Assembly: GCF_000485905.1 (NCBI RefSeq)
Contig: NC_022664.1
Span: forward strand, 1,862,632 to 1,926,631
From: Spiribacter curvatus
GTDB taxonomy: Bacteria; Pseudomonadota; Gammaproteobacteria; Nitrococcales; Nitrococcaceae
Length of the DNA stretch: 64,000 nucleotides
Direction of reading: 5' to 3'
Position numbers and translations under genes: made by a program. Every line of letters starts with the position of its first letter. Positions within the stretch are counted from its first letter, which is position 1. Below, piece after piece: positions 18,177 to 26,666 of the stretch. The notes under the pieces were generated by a model, which saw nothing but the letters and a program-made list of their open reading frames with translations, was not told the DNA's origin and did no database searches.

Positions 18177-19031
18177 ATGAATGACCATCATCTCGCCACG
18201 CTTGCCGAAAACGCCGTCACCGTCGCCAGGGCTGCCGGGCAGTCGATCCTCGAGATCTACGCCGCCGGCTTCGAGGTCGAGTCGAAGGCGGACGACTCGC
18301 CCCTGACCACGGCGGATAACGCCGCCCATCGGCTCATCGCCGATCGGCTGCAGGCCCTGACCCCCGACATCCCGATCCTCTCCGAGGAAGGCGGTCTGGC
18401 GGACTACGCCGAGCGTCAGGGCTGGACGACCTACTGGCTGGTGGATCCACTGGATGGGACCCGTGAGTTCGTCAAGCGCAATGGCGAGTTCACCGTCAAC
18501 ATCGCCCTCATCGAGGCGCAGCGGCCGGTGATTGGCGTCGTCCATGCCCCGGTCCTCAACTGTACCTGGGAGGCGGTGCATCGCCCTGCCGACGGGCCGG
18601 ACAGCGACATCGCCCACGGCTGGGCGCGCCGCCATGACTCGCAGGGCAGCCACGACATCCAGACCCGGCGCGCGCCGGAGCGCGACCTCACCCTGGTGGT
18701 CAGTCGCTCGCACCGCCACCCGCAGGTCGAGGCCCTGCTCCAGCGTCTGCCCGCCTACCGGACCCGCTCCATGGGCAGTTCCATCAAGTTCTGCCTGGTC
18801 GCCGAGGGCGAGGCGGACTGCTATCCGCGCTTCGGCCCCACCTCGGAGTGGGACAGCGCGGCCGCCCAGTGCATCGTCGAGGCCGCCGGCGGCGCGGTCA
18901 TCCGCCCCGATGGCACGCCGTTGCGCTACAACACCAAGGCGTCGACGCTTAATCCCAACTTTGTGGTCATCGGCGACCCGCAGTGGCCTTGGGCGGATGC
19001 GCTTGACGGGCTGCCGGTGGAGGAGCGGTAG
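18177..19031 (+). CDS. cysQ: 3'(2'),5'-bisphosphate nucleotidase CysQ
   Basis: A 284-residue Mg-dependent phosphatase of the inositol monophosphatase superfamily that hydrolyses PAP, recycling the by-product of sulfate assimilation. Metal-binding motifs are LSEEGG (near residue 65), WLVDPLDGTREF (about 85) and the C-terminal WDSAAAQCIVEAAGG. The ATG at 18177 is chosen on homology (helix HLATLAENAVTVARAAGQ starts there); the 31 upstream in-frame codons have no family resemblance. It diverges from trxA and is followed by a structured repeat. Confidence 0.93.
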   Translation: MNDHHLATLAENAVTVARAAGQSILEIYAAGFEVESKADDSPLTTADNAAHRLIADRLQALTPDIPILSEEGGLADYAERQGWTTYWLVDPLDGTREFVKRNGEFTVNIALIEAQRPVIGVVHAPVLNCTWEAVHRPADGPDSDIAHGWARRHDSQGSHDIQTRRAPERDLTLVVSRSHRHPQVEALLQRLPAYRTRSMGSSIKFCLVAEGEADCYPRFGPTSEWDSAAAQCIVEAAGGAVIRPDGTPLRYNTKASTLNPNFVVIGDPQWPWADALDGLPVEER

Positions 19032-19040
19032 ACGGCACAA

Positions 19041-19295
19041 CGGTGCGGTGGTGTGCGGTGGCGCTCCCATTGCCCTGAATCGGGCTCGCGCGGGACGCGG
19101 GGCGATTCACGCAGTGGACCCCACACACCACGGCGTCCCGAGGTCGCCCGATCCAGGGCAACGGGATCGCCAATGCAGGGCGCGCCACCGGACCCGGGGA
19201 TTGCCGATTCCGTCCCCTTTAACCGTGCGATCTCGAGGCGCCCCGCATCGTGTGAGCGCGGGGAAAGGGGATGGAAGCGGCACACCGCCACACCG
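19041..19295. repeat. Structured intergenic repeat, copy A (MITE/BIME-like)
   Basis: Nearly identical to 21119-21375. The core 19050-19286 aligns without gaps at an offset of 2078 and differs at only 7 positions. Imperfect terminal inverted repeats are 19041-19058 and 19278-19295 (15 of 18 complementary). Internal stems are 19060-19077 with 19154-19171 (16 of 18), 19077-19082 with 19103-19108, and 19204-19220 with 19264-19280 (15 of 17). No protein-coding potential is credible. It fills the gap between the convergent cysQ and phaC, ending 6 bases beyond the phaC stop. It could be a non-autonomous mobile element or a repeated RNA structure. Confidence 0.85.
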
Positions 19296-19301
19296 ACGGT
19301 G

Positions 19302-21065
19302 TTACGGCATCAACACGTACTCACCCGGCGCCTCGACATCCGGGGCGTAGCCCTGACTCGGCGCGCCGAGGCTCGGCGGTGCCACGGCCTGCCCCGAGCG
19401 CTGCGCCAGCCAGTCCTGCCAGGCCGGCCACCACGAGCCTTCCTGCTGCGGCGTTTCGCGCTCGAAGCGCTCCGCCGGATAGGTGGGCTCCAGCGGCTTG
19501 AAGTGCCTGATCTGATAGTGCCGGCGCGGATGGCCCGGCTCGCTGACAATGCCGGCGTTGTGCCCGCCCCGGGTCAGCAGGAAGGTCACGTCGGTGCGCG
19601 CCAGGCGGGTGATCTTGTACACCGAATGCCACGGGGCGATGTGGTCTTTCTGGGTGGCCACCGAGAAGATCGGGATATCGATGTCGGCGACGGAGACCGG
19701 CTGCCCGCCGATGTCGTAACGGCCCTCCACCAGATCGTTATGCAGGAACAGACTGCGCAGGTACTCGCTGTGCATGCGGTAGGGCAGGCGCGTGGCGTCG
19801 GCGTTCCAGGCCATCAGATCAAACGTCGAATCGCGCTCGCCCATCAGGTAGTGGCGTATCATCCGCGACCACACCAAGTCCTGGGAGCGCAGCAGGTGGA
19901 AGGCGCCGGCCATGCGGTCCCGGCCCAGGTAGCCGCGGGCCCACATCACATCCTCGAGGAACGAGACCTGGGATTCGTCGATGAACAGATCCAGCTCACC
20001 CGGCTCGGTAAAGTCGGTCTGCGTCGCCAGCAGTGACAGTGTGGCCAGCCGGTCGTCGCCGTCGCGCGCCATGGCCGCCGCCGCCAGAGTCAGCAGCGTG
20101 CCGCCCAGGCAGTAACCCACGCCGTGCACCTTCTGATCGGGGACAATGTGGTTGACCACATCCAGCGGGTCGTTCACGCCCAGACGCCGATAGTCGGCCA
20201 TCCCCATGCCGCGGTCCTCGGGCCCCGGGTTTTTCCACGACACCACGAACACCGTGTGACCCTGACCGACCAGGTATTCGATCAGTGACCGGCCCGGCTG
20301 TAGATCGAGGATGTAGTACTTCATGATCCAGGCCGGCACGATCAGCACCGGCTCGGGGTGGACCGTGTTGGTGGTGGGCTCGTACTGGATCAGCTCCATC
20401 AACGCGTTGCGATGGACCACCTTGCCCGGCGTCACGGCCAGATCGCGGCCGACCTGATAATCCTCGTCGCTTGCCTGCGGCCGCCCGGCGAGCTCGCGCT
20501 GCACGTCCTCAAGCCAGTTCGAGCCGCCGCGGACCAGGTTGGCACCGCGCTCGTTGACGGTCCGCTCGAGGACTTCCGGGTTGGTGGGCAGAAAATTCGA
20601 CGGCGAGACCATATCCAGCATCTGCCGGACGGTGAAGTTGACCACCTCCTCATGATGCGGATTCACGCCCGGCACCCCGGTGGTCGCCACATGCCACCAC
20701 TGCTGCTGAAGCAGGAATGCCTGGTGGATGAACGAAAACGGCCAGTTCCCCCAGGCCGGCGCCTCGAACCGCTGGTCATCGGGCAGTGGCTCGATACAGC
20801 GGGTCTGCTCATCATCGGCAAGGCAGTGTCCGGAATAGGCGGCAAGCCGCAGCGCCTTGCGCAGGGCCTTTTCCTGAAGCGCGCCCTGGCGGCCGGGATT
20901 GAGCGCGAGATGCCCGGCCCAGTCAAAAAAGGCGAGCTGCAGGGCCGTCGGCGAAATCCCGCCGGTCATGCGCCCCATCAGGGCGTGCAGCAGTCGATCC
21001 CAGGCCACGGGGTCGGTGACCTGCTCGGAGAAGGCGTGGTCCAGTCGTGTCATATCGCTTCCCAT
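19302..21065 (-). CDS. phaC: Poly(3-hydroxyalkanoate) synthase, class I type
   Basis: A 587-residue PHA synthase that polymerises hydroxyacyl-CoA into storage granules. The catalytic lipase-box-like cysteine is in HGVGYCLGGTLL (about residue 319), the aspartate in IFSVATQKDHIAPW and the histidine in TRGGHNAGIVSEPGHPR. The length of about 590 and the single subunit fit class I. An alternative ATG at 21053 has a better ribosome-binding site (GGGAAG). No phaA, phaB or phasin gene is adjacent; instead the gene is isolated between two copies of a structured repeat, so it could be excised by recombination between them. Confidence 0.95.
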   Translation of the reverse strand: MGSDMTRLDHAFSEQVTDPVAWDRLLHALMGRMTGGISPTALQLAFFDWAGHLALNPGRQGALQEKALRKALRLAAYSGHCLADDEQTRCIEPLPDDQRFEAPAWGNWPFSFIHQAFLLQQQWWHVATTGVPGVNPHHEEVVNFTVRQMLDMVSPSNFLPTNPEVLERTVNERGANLVRGGSNWLEDVQRELAGRPQASDEDYQVGRDLAVTPGKVVHRNALMELIQYEPTTNTVHPEPVLIVPAWIMKYYILDLQPGRSLIEYLVGQGHTVFVVSWKNPGPEDRGMGMADYRRLGVNDPLDVVNHIVPDQKVHGVGYCLGGTLLTLAAAAMARDGDDRLATLSLLATQTDFTEPGELDLFIDESQVSFLEDVMWARGYLGRDRMAGAFHLLRSQDLVWSRMIRHYLMGERDSTFDLMAWNADATRLPYRMHSEYLRSLFLHNDLVEGRYDIGGQPVSVADIDIPIFSVATQKDHIAPWHSVYKITRLARTDVTFLLTRGGHNAGIVSEPGHPRRHYQIRHFKPLEPTYPAERFERETPQQEGSWWPAWQDWLAQRSGQAVAPPSLGAPSQGYAPDVEAPGEYVLMP

Positions 21066-21118
21066 TCGTGCCGCTCTATACCGTTGGGCTCAGGAGAGCG
21101 GCAGTACGTTCCATTCGT

Positions 21119-21375
21119 CGGTGTGGAGGTGTGCGGTGGCGCTCCCATTACCCTGAATCGGGCTCGCGCGGGACGCGGGGCGGTTCACGCAGTGGATCCC
21201 ACACACCACGGCGTCCCGAGGTCGCCCGATCCAGGGCAACGGAATCGCCAATGCAGGGCGCGCCACCGGATCCGGGGATTGCCGATTCCGTCCCCTTTCA
21301 CCGTGCGATCTCGAGGCGCCCCGCATCGTGTGAGCGCGGGGAAAGGGGACGGAAGCGGCACACCACCGCCCCGCG
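21119..21375. repeat. Structured intergenic repeat, copy B (MITE/BIME-like)
   Basis: Second copy of the element at 19041-19295, in the same orientation. It carries a 3-base insertion near its right end, where it closes 7 bases beyond the stop of the ybbP-like gene. Some of the differences keep pairing: a G-U to G-C change in the stem equivalent to 19204-19220/19264-19280, and an A-U to G-U change in the small internal stem. Two others break pairs in the first stem. It occupies most of the 317-base gap upstream of phaC; the remaining 50 bases next to phaC hold a possible -10 (TATAGA on the minus strand, 21075-21080). Confidence 0.85.
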
Positions 21376-21382
21376 CAGTGTG

Positions 21383-23860
21383 TTATCCCCCTTCCCGCAA
21401 CAACCGCATCGGCGACGCCCGATAGTAGCGCCGCGCCCCCAGGGCGCCGGCGGCCCAGACGGTGACCAGTCCCACCAGCGCGCCCACCACCAGGGTCAGC
21501 GGCCGGAACGGGTAGTCCAGGCTGAACAGCACCTCGGCGACCACCATGCCGGCGGCCGTGGCGGCCAGGCCGGCCAGACTGCCGGCCACCAGGCCCACCA
21601 GCCAGAACTCCAGCCGTGCCATGCGCCGGATGCGTCGGCCGCTGGCACCGAGGGCCCGCAGCAGGGCACTCTCGAAGCGGCGCTGCTCGCCGGTGATCTG
21701 CAGGGCCGCCAGCAGCACCAGCACGCCCGCCGCCAGGGTCAGCAGGGCCATGAGCTCTACCACGCTCGATCCCTGATCGATGATGGTGCGCACGATGCGC
21801 AGCACGCTGCTCACATCGATCGGCGTCACGCTTGGGTAGTCGCGCACCAGCTCGTTCAGCACCGCGCTGTTCTCGGGGGGTAGGTAGAAGCTGGTCAGCC
21901 AGGTCCGGGGCAGCTCATCGAAGGTCCCCGGCGAGGCGAGCACGAAGAAGTTGACGTTAAAGCTCTCCCAGCGCACCTCACGCAGGCTGGTCACCTCGGC
22001 GGTGACCTGACGGCCGCCGGAGCTGAAGGTCAGCCGATCGCCGAGATCGACGCCGATCTGCTCGGCAAAGTCGGTCTCCACCGAGAGCTGTGGCGGTGGA
22101 TCGTCCGCCGCGCCCCACCACTCGCCGGCGACGATGCGGTTATCCGCCTGCAGCCCGGTGGTCCACGACAGGTTGAACTCACGCCGGGCGAGGCGCCGGG
22201 CCTGGGCGCTGTCATAATCCTGGGCCTGCACGGCATCGTCGTTGAGCGATGTCAGTCGCGCTCGCACCATCGGGTAAAAGCGCGTGTCGATGCCGGCGTC
22301 GGCAAGGCTCGAGCGCACGCCATCGAGCTCATCAGGCTGGATATTGATCAGGAACTGATTGGGCGCATCGGGCGGGATCTCGCTCTCCCAGGCGTTCAAC
22401 AGGTCATGACGGACCACCGCGAGCAGAAACAGGCTCATCAGCCCGATCCCGACCGCGACGATCTGGATCATGGCGGTCACCGGCCGCCGCGTGAAGCCCG
22501 TCAGCCACAGCAGCCGGCGATGACCGCCCCGCCGCGACCAGGCCCGGGCGCCATAGACAACCGCCGCCGCGACCGCGGTGAGCAGCGCCAGCGTCGCCGT
22601 CACTGCACCGAAGACACTCAGGGTGACGCGCCAGTCACCGGCCTGCCAGGCCATCAGCGCGAAGATCACCAGTGCCGCCGCCAGCAGCGGCATACCGGCA
22701 CGCAACAGACCACTGCCGAGATCCTGGCGCAGTACCCGCATGGGCGGGGCATCGCGCAGCCGCGCAAGCGTGGGCAGGGCGAAGCCGATCAGCGCGGCCG
22801 CCGCGGTCAGCCAACCGGTGGCGAGGGGCTGCCAGCCAGCGGCCGGCAGGCGGGTGTCGAGCAGGTCCGCCACCAGCGCGAGCATGCCCAGATGCAGCAG
22901 ATAGCCGAGGCCGGCGCCGATCGCCCCGGCGAAGAGCCCCAGCCACAGGAGCTTGCCCACCATCAGCCCCAGGACCTGCCGGCGGGTGGCGCCGATGGCG
23001 CGCATCACCGCCACACCCGTGATCTGGCGCTCGGCATAGTGGCGGACCGTCAGCAACACCGCGACGCCGGCGACGATCACCGTCAGCAGGGCGGCCAGGC
23101 CGAGAAAGCGCTTGGCCTGACCGATGATCTCCGAGGCACCCCGGCCCTGTTCGCTGGGACGCTCGATCTCAACGGCATTGCCCTGCTCGGCCACCAGGCG
23201 GTCGGTAAAGCCCTTCAGGGTGGCCGGCTCGCCGGCGAGCAGCAGCTTGTGCCGCACCCGGCTGCCCTCGCCGAGCAGCTCGGTGGCGGCGAGATCGGCC
23301 TGATTGAACATCACCCGCGGCGCCAGTCCGCCAAAGCCCTGGCCCCGATCGGGCTCAAAACTCAGGACCGCCGCGATCTCGAGATCACGATCGCCGATGC
23401 TGAGGGTCTCGCCGACAGCCAGATCGAGCAGCCCCAGCAGTCGCGAGCTGACCCAGGCCGAGCCGGGCTCGGGGATACCCGCCGGCTCGACTTCCGCGGC
23501 CCCGGGCCGGGGCTGGATACGCAGGCTGCCGCGTAGCGGATAGCCGCCGGTGACCGCCTTGGCCGACACCAGCCGGCTCGCGTCATCGCTCAGCACGACG
23601 GTGGGGAAAACCGCCGTGCGCGCGGTGGCGAGCCCGCGCGACTGCGCCTCCGCCTGCCAGGCATCAGGGATCGGCGAGGGGTATTCCACCGCACGATCAG
23701 CGGCGAGCAGATCCGCGGCACGGGCCTCGGTGGCACCGGCCACCCGATCGGCCAGCCACGACACGCCGGTGACCGCCGCCACCGCGATGATCAGCGCGAG
23801 TGCCAGCAATCGTAGCTCCCCGCCGCGCCAGTCACGGTAGAGCAGACGCAGCGAGAGCAT
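21383..23860 (-). CDS. ybbP: ABC transporter permease, YbbP/FtsX-MacB fold
   Basis: An 825-residue inner-membrane protein. One N-terminal helix (LRLLALALIIAVAAVTGVSWL) is followed by a large periplasmic domain. A first FtsX bundle is about 260-440 and a second periplasmic domain about 490-690. A final FtsX bundle includes SVVELMALLTLAAGVLVLLAA. This duplicated layout is typical of E. coli YbbP. Type VII ABC systems of this sort work by mechanotransmission or lipoprotein/lipid extraction rather than classic import. Its ATG overlaps the ybbA stop (ATGA). Together with the divergent tesA it reproduces the tesA/ybbAP cluster. Confidence 0.9.
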   Translation of the reverse strand: MLSLRLLYRDWRGGELRLLALALIIAVAAVTGVSWLADRVAGATEARAADLLAADRAVEYPSPIPDAWQAEAQSRGLATARTAVFPTVVLSDDASRLVSAKAVTGGYPLRGSLRIQPRPGAAEVEPAGIPEPGSAWVSSRLLGLLDLAVGETLSIGDRDLEIAAVLSFEPDRGQGFGGLAPRVMFNQADLAATELLGEGSRVRHKLLLAGEPATLKGFTDRLVAEQGNAVEIERPSEQGRGASEIIGQAKRFLGLAALLTVIVAGVAVLLTVRHYAERQITGVAVMRAIGATRRQVLGLMVGKLLWLGLFAGAIGAGLGYLLHLGMLALVADLLDTRLPAAGWQPLATGWLTAAAALIGFALPTLARLRDAPPMRVLRQDLGSGLLRAGMPLLAAALVIFALMAWQAGDWRVTLSVFGAVTATLALLTAVAAAVVYGARAWSRRGGHRRLLWLTGFTRRPVTAMIQIVAVGIGLMSLFLLAVVRHDLLNAWESEIPPDAPNQFLINIQPDELDGVRSSLADAGIDTRFYPMVRARLTSLNDDAVQAQDYDSAQARRLARREFNLSWTTGLQADNRIVAGEWWGAADDPPPQLSVETDFAEQIGVDLGDRLTFSSGGRQVTAEVTSLREVRWESFNVNFFVLASPGTFDELPRTWLTSFYLPPENSAVLNELVRDYPSVTPIDVSSVLRIVRTIIDQGSSVVELMALLTLAAGVLVLLAALQITGEQRRFESALLRALGASGRRIRRMARLEFWLVGLVAGSLAGLAATAAGMVVAEVLFSLDYPFRPLTLVVGALVGLVTVWAAGALGARRYYRASPMRLLREGG

Positions 23861-24555
23861 CAGCCGGCCTCCTGTGCCAGGGCGCCATCACGCAGGTAGC
23901 GCACCTGCGCACAGCGCCCGGCAATGGCGTGGTCGTGGGTCACCAGCACCAGCGTGGTGCCGGCGTCGCGATTGAGGGCGAACAGCAGATCAATGATCTG
24001 CTCGCCGGTGTGATGATCGAGGTTGCCGGTGGGCTCGTCGGCGAACAGGATCCGCGGCTGGCCCACAAACGCACGGGCGAGGGCGACACGCTGCTGCTCG
24101 CCGCCGGAGAGCTGGGCGGGATAGTGGGCGGTGCGATCCCGCAACCCGACCCGCTCGAGCGCCGCCGCCGCCTTGCCGCGGGCATCGTCGTCACCGGCCA
24201 GCTCGACCGGCAGCATGACGTTCTCCAGCGCGGTCAGTCCGGGCAGGAGGTGGAAGGCCTGGAACACGAACCCGACCCGGCCGCTGCGCAGTGCCGCGCG
24301 CTGATCCTCGTCCATGGCGGTCAGATCGTGGCCGTCGAGGCTGACCCGGCCGCCACTCGGCAGGTCCAGTCCGGCCAGCAGCCCCAGCAGCGTCGACTTG
24401 CCCGAGCCCGAGGTCCCGAGGATCGCCAGGGAGTCACCGGCATCAATGCTAAGATCGAGGTTTTCGAACAGGCTGATCCGGCCTTCCGGGGCCTCGAAGC
24501 GCATCGCCAGGGCGCTGGCTTCGAGCACCGGCGAGCCGTGAGGGGATGATTCCAT
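23860..24555 (-). CDS. ybbA: ABC transporter ATP-binding protein YbbA
   Basis: A 231-residue LolD/MacB-type ATPase with Walker [20 protein letters not shown], the Q loop [11 protein letters not shown], signature [15 protein letters not shown], Walker [14 protein letters not shown] and the H-loop histidine in [10 protein letters not shown]. It pairs with the YbbP-like permease immediately downstream. The ATG at 24555 is chosen; the frame is open further but that would run into tesA. The start codons of ybbA and the divergent tesA lie within about 12 bases, so each promoter must be inside the other gene. Confidence 0.93.
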   Translation of the reverse strand: MESSPHGSPVLEASALAMRFEAPEGRISLFENLDLSIDAGDSLAILGTSGSGKSTLLGLLAGLDLPSGGRVSLDGHDLTAMDEDQRAALRSGRVGFVFQAFHLLPGLTALENVMLPVELAGDDDARGKAAAALERVGLRDRTAHYPAQLSGGEQQRVALARAFVGQPRILFADEPTGNLDHHTGEQIIDLLFALNRDAGTTLVLVTHDHAIAGRCAQVRYLRDGALAQEAG

Positions 24556-24565
24556 GGTATCGGGC

Positions 24566-25216
24566 ATGCGAGTGCGACTCCTGAGTGCACAGTGGTTACT
24601 GGTGATCACCCTGTGGGTGATCGGTTCGACGACCGCCACCGCGACCGACGAGCCGCGGATACTGGTTCTCGGCGACAGCCTGTCGGCCGCCTACAACATG
24701 CCGACCGGTTCAGGCTGGGTGGCCCGCCTGTCGGATCACCTGGGCGCCGATGCCGAGGTGGTGAACGCCGCGATCAGTGGCGCGACCACCGCCGGCGGCC
24801 GGGCGCGACTCCCTGACGCCCTCGATACCCACCAGCCGTCGATCGTCATCATCGCGCTGGGCGGTAACGACGGCCTGCGCGGCATCTCACTGGCCGCGAT
24901 GCGCGATAACCTGATCGCGATGATCGAGCAGGCGCGCGGCGCTGACGCCCGTGTCATTCTCGCCGGCGTCCGACTGCCCTCGAATTATGGCAACGCCTTC
25001 ATCGAGCGGTTCCGTGGCGTCTACCGCGAGGTCGCGGCGCGCACCGACGTGAGCTATATCCCGAAACTCCTCGAGGGCGTCGCCGGAGCGCCCTCGCTGA
25101 TGCAGGCCGATGGCATCCATCCCAACGAAAAGGCCCAGCCCATCATCCTCGAGACAGTGCGGGCCGCCCTTGATCCGATGCTCGAATCGGGCCCCGCAGC
25201 GCGGTCGGCAGATTGA
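24566..25216 (+). CDS. tesA: Multifunctional acyl-CoA thioesterase I / lysophospholipase L1
   Basis: A 216-residue periplasmic SGNH hydrolase. A signal peptide (MRVRLLSAQWLLVITLW, cleaved near TATATD) precedes the block I motif VLGDSLSAAYNM with the nucleophilic serine, block III GGNDGLRG, and block V DGIHPNEKAQP with the Asp/His pair. E. coli TesA cleaves acyl-CoAs, lysophospholipids and some peptide esters. An in-frame ATG at 24554 is an alternative start. The last 74 bases overlap the convergent EEP-family gene on the other strand. Confidence 0.93.
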   Translation: MRVRLLSAQWLLVITLWVIGSTTATATDEPRILVLGDSLSAAYNMPTGSGWVARLSDHLGADAEVVNAAISGATTAGGRARLPDALDTHQPSIVIIALGGNDGLRGISLAAMRDNLIAMIEQARGADARVILAGVRLPSNYGNAFIERFRGVYREVAARTDVSYIPKLLEGVAGAPSLMQADGIHPNEKAQPIILETVRAALDPMLESGPAARSAD

Positions 25217-25976
25217 CGGTCATGGTCAGCGGGAGATGGTCGGAGAGCGGGGCATCCAGCACCGCCACCGTCTCCACCGCGAGACTCGGGGTGACAAGGA
25301 TATGGTCGATATTACGGGCCGGACGCCAGCTCGGGTAGGTCGGCATGTCGTTGACCGGCTCGCGCAGGCCGGTTTCGGCAAAGAGGTAGCGCAGCTCGGG
25401 ACTGGTCGAATGGCAGTTGAGATCACCCATGACGATGGCGTGCTCTTCATCGGCGATGCACTCGGCGATATAGGCGAGCTGGCTCAGCCGGGCGCGTTGA
25501 CTGAGCGCGAGGTGCAGCAGTACCACCACGAGATCCGCCGCCGGCGTCGAGAATCGCACCAATAACGCCCCACGCCCGGGGATGCGCCCGGGCAGCCGAT
25601 GCTCGGTGACCGCCGTCGCCGGCATCCGGCACAGCAGGCCGTTGCTGTGCTGGGCAAAGCGGCCGAGCGGCCGGTTGGTCTGGATGTAGCGATGTGGAAA
25701 GGCCGCGGTCTCGGCCAGAAACGCGGTCTGATCAACAAACCCGCTGCGCAGGCTGCCGGCGTCGAGCTCCTGGAGGCCGACCAGGTCGAACTGGCTGATG
25801 GTCTCGGCGATACGCCGCAGGTTGGGCACACGGCCACTGTCCGGCAGCACGTGCCGCCATCCCCGCGTGAAGTACTGATGATAGTAGCGGGTCTCGATCC
25901 CGGCCTGGATGTTGTAGCTCATCAGCCGCAACCGCGCCGGCAATCGGGCCCCGGCATCCGCGGGGCGATCGCTCAC
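25143..25976 (-). CDS. Endonuclease/exonuclease/phosphatase (EEP) family hydrolase
   Basis: A 277-residue EEP-fold protein with the metal-dependent phosphodiesterase motifs in order: MSYNIQAG (Asn), LVGLQELDAG (catalytic Glu), IVMGDLNCHSTS (Asp/Asn) and LSDHLPLTM (Asp-His). No signal peptide is seen. Substrates of the family range from DNA to phosphoinositides and sphingomyelin, and nothing here fixes the substrate. The final 24 codons lie antisense to the end of tesA, an unusually long convergent overlap. dsbA is 3 bases upstream on the same strand, so the two are likely co-transcribed. Confidence 0.85.
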   Translation of the reverse strand: MSDRPADAGARLPARLRLMSYNIQAGIETRYYHQYFTRGWRHVLPDSGRVPNLRRIAETISQFDLVGLQELDAGSLRSGFVDQTAFLAETAAFPHRYIQTNRPLGRFAQHSNGLLCRMPATAVTEHRLPGRIPGRGALLVRFSTPAADLVVVLLHLALSQRARLSQLAYIAECIADEEHAIVMGDLNCHSTSPELRYLFAETGLREPVNDMPTYPSWRPARNIDHILVTPSLAVETVAVLDAPLSDHLPLTMTVNLPTALRGPIRASDQGRPALSRG

Positions 25977-25979
25977 CGC

Positions 25980-26630
25980 TCAGCCGTCGCCGGATTCAGT
26001 GGCCACCAGTGAATCCGCCACATCCAGCATGTCCTGCTGCCCGCCGGCCTCGCGGACGTCCACCAGGTACTGGCCGGCAACACCGATGGACGGCGTCCCG
26101 CGGACCTTATAGGCGTTGGCGAGGCGCTCCGCCCGGTTGAGGCTGGAGCTGACCGCGAACGAGTTCAGCGCATCCATCACCTCGCGCTCACTGACATCCG
26201 CGACGCTGGCGTAGAACGCGGCGACGTCTTCATGGCTCTGGAAAGCGCGGCCTTCGTCATGAATGGCGGTGAATAGCGCCCGATGCGTCTGATCGAGGAT
26301 CTCCAGCGCCTCGGCGGCGTAGTAGGCCCGCGCCAGAACGGCCCAGCTGTCGCGACCGAAGGTGATCGGTGTATGGATCACCTCGACCCGATCGGCGTTG
26401 GCCGCGGTCCAGTCGCTGAGCAGCGGCTCGAATTGGTTGCAGTAGCTGCAGCCGTAGGAGAAAAACTCCCGCACCTGCACCCTGCCGGCGTCAGTGTCGG
26501 TGGACTGGGGCGTATCCAGCACGCGATAGCCCTGCTGCGCCACGGCCGTGGTCGAGCCCAGCCCGACGATGAGGCACAGCAGCGCCAGCGCAGCGCCGGT
26601 GAACAGGCGGGTGGATCGTGTCATTGGCAT
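25980..26630 (-). CDS. dsbA: Thiol:disulfide interchange protein DsbA
   Basis: A 216-residue periplasmic oxidase. The signal peptide (LFTGAALALLCLIVGLGSTTAVA) is followed by a thioredoxin fold with an inserted helical domain. The active site is FFSYGCSYCNQFEP, that is CSYC rather than the usual CPHC; the dipeptide sets redox potential, so it may be a weaker oxidant. The cis-proline loop is VRGTPSIGV. The ATG at 26630 has GGAG 7 bases upstream. It lies directly downstream of the cytochrome c biogenesis gene ccsA, a sensible neighbour since apocytochrome cysteines are substrates of periplasmic thiol chemistry. Confidence 0.92.
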   Translation of the reverse strand: MPMTRSTRLFTGAALALLCLIVGLGSTTAVAQQGYRVLDTPQSTDTDAGRVQVREFFSYGCSYCNQFEPLLSDWTAANADRVEVIHTPITFGRDSWAVLARAYYAAEALEILDQTHRALFTAIHDEGRAFQSHEDVAAFYASVADVSEREVMDALNSFAVSSSLNRAERLANAYKVRGTPSIGVAGQYLVDVREAGGQQDMLDVADSLVATESGDG

Positions 26631-26666
26631 CGATGGGCTCCGTTGATCGTCAAAGCACACTCTACC

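Noticed and set aside
19053..20036. Open frames reading through the repeats and into phaC on the plus strand
   Set aside because: They translate the repeat and the antisense of phaC; the shared peptide in the two copies is just the translated repeat.
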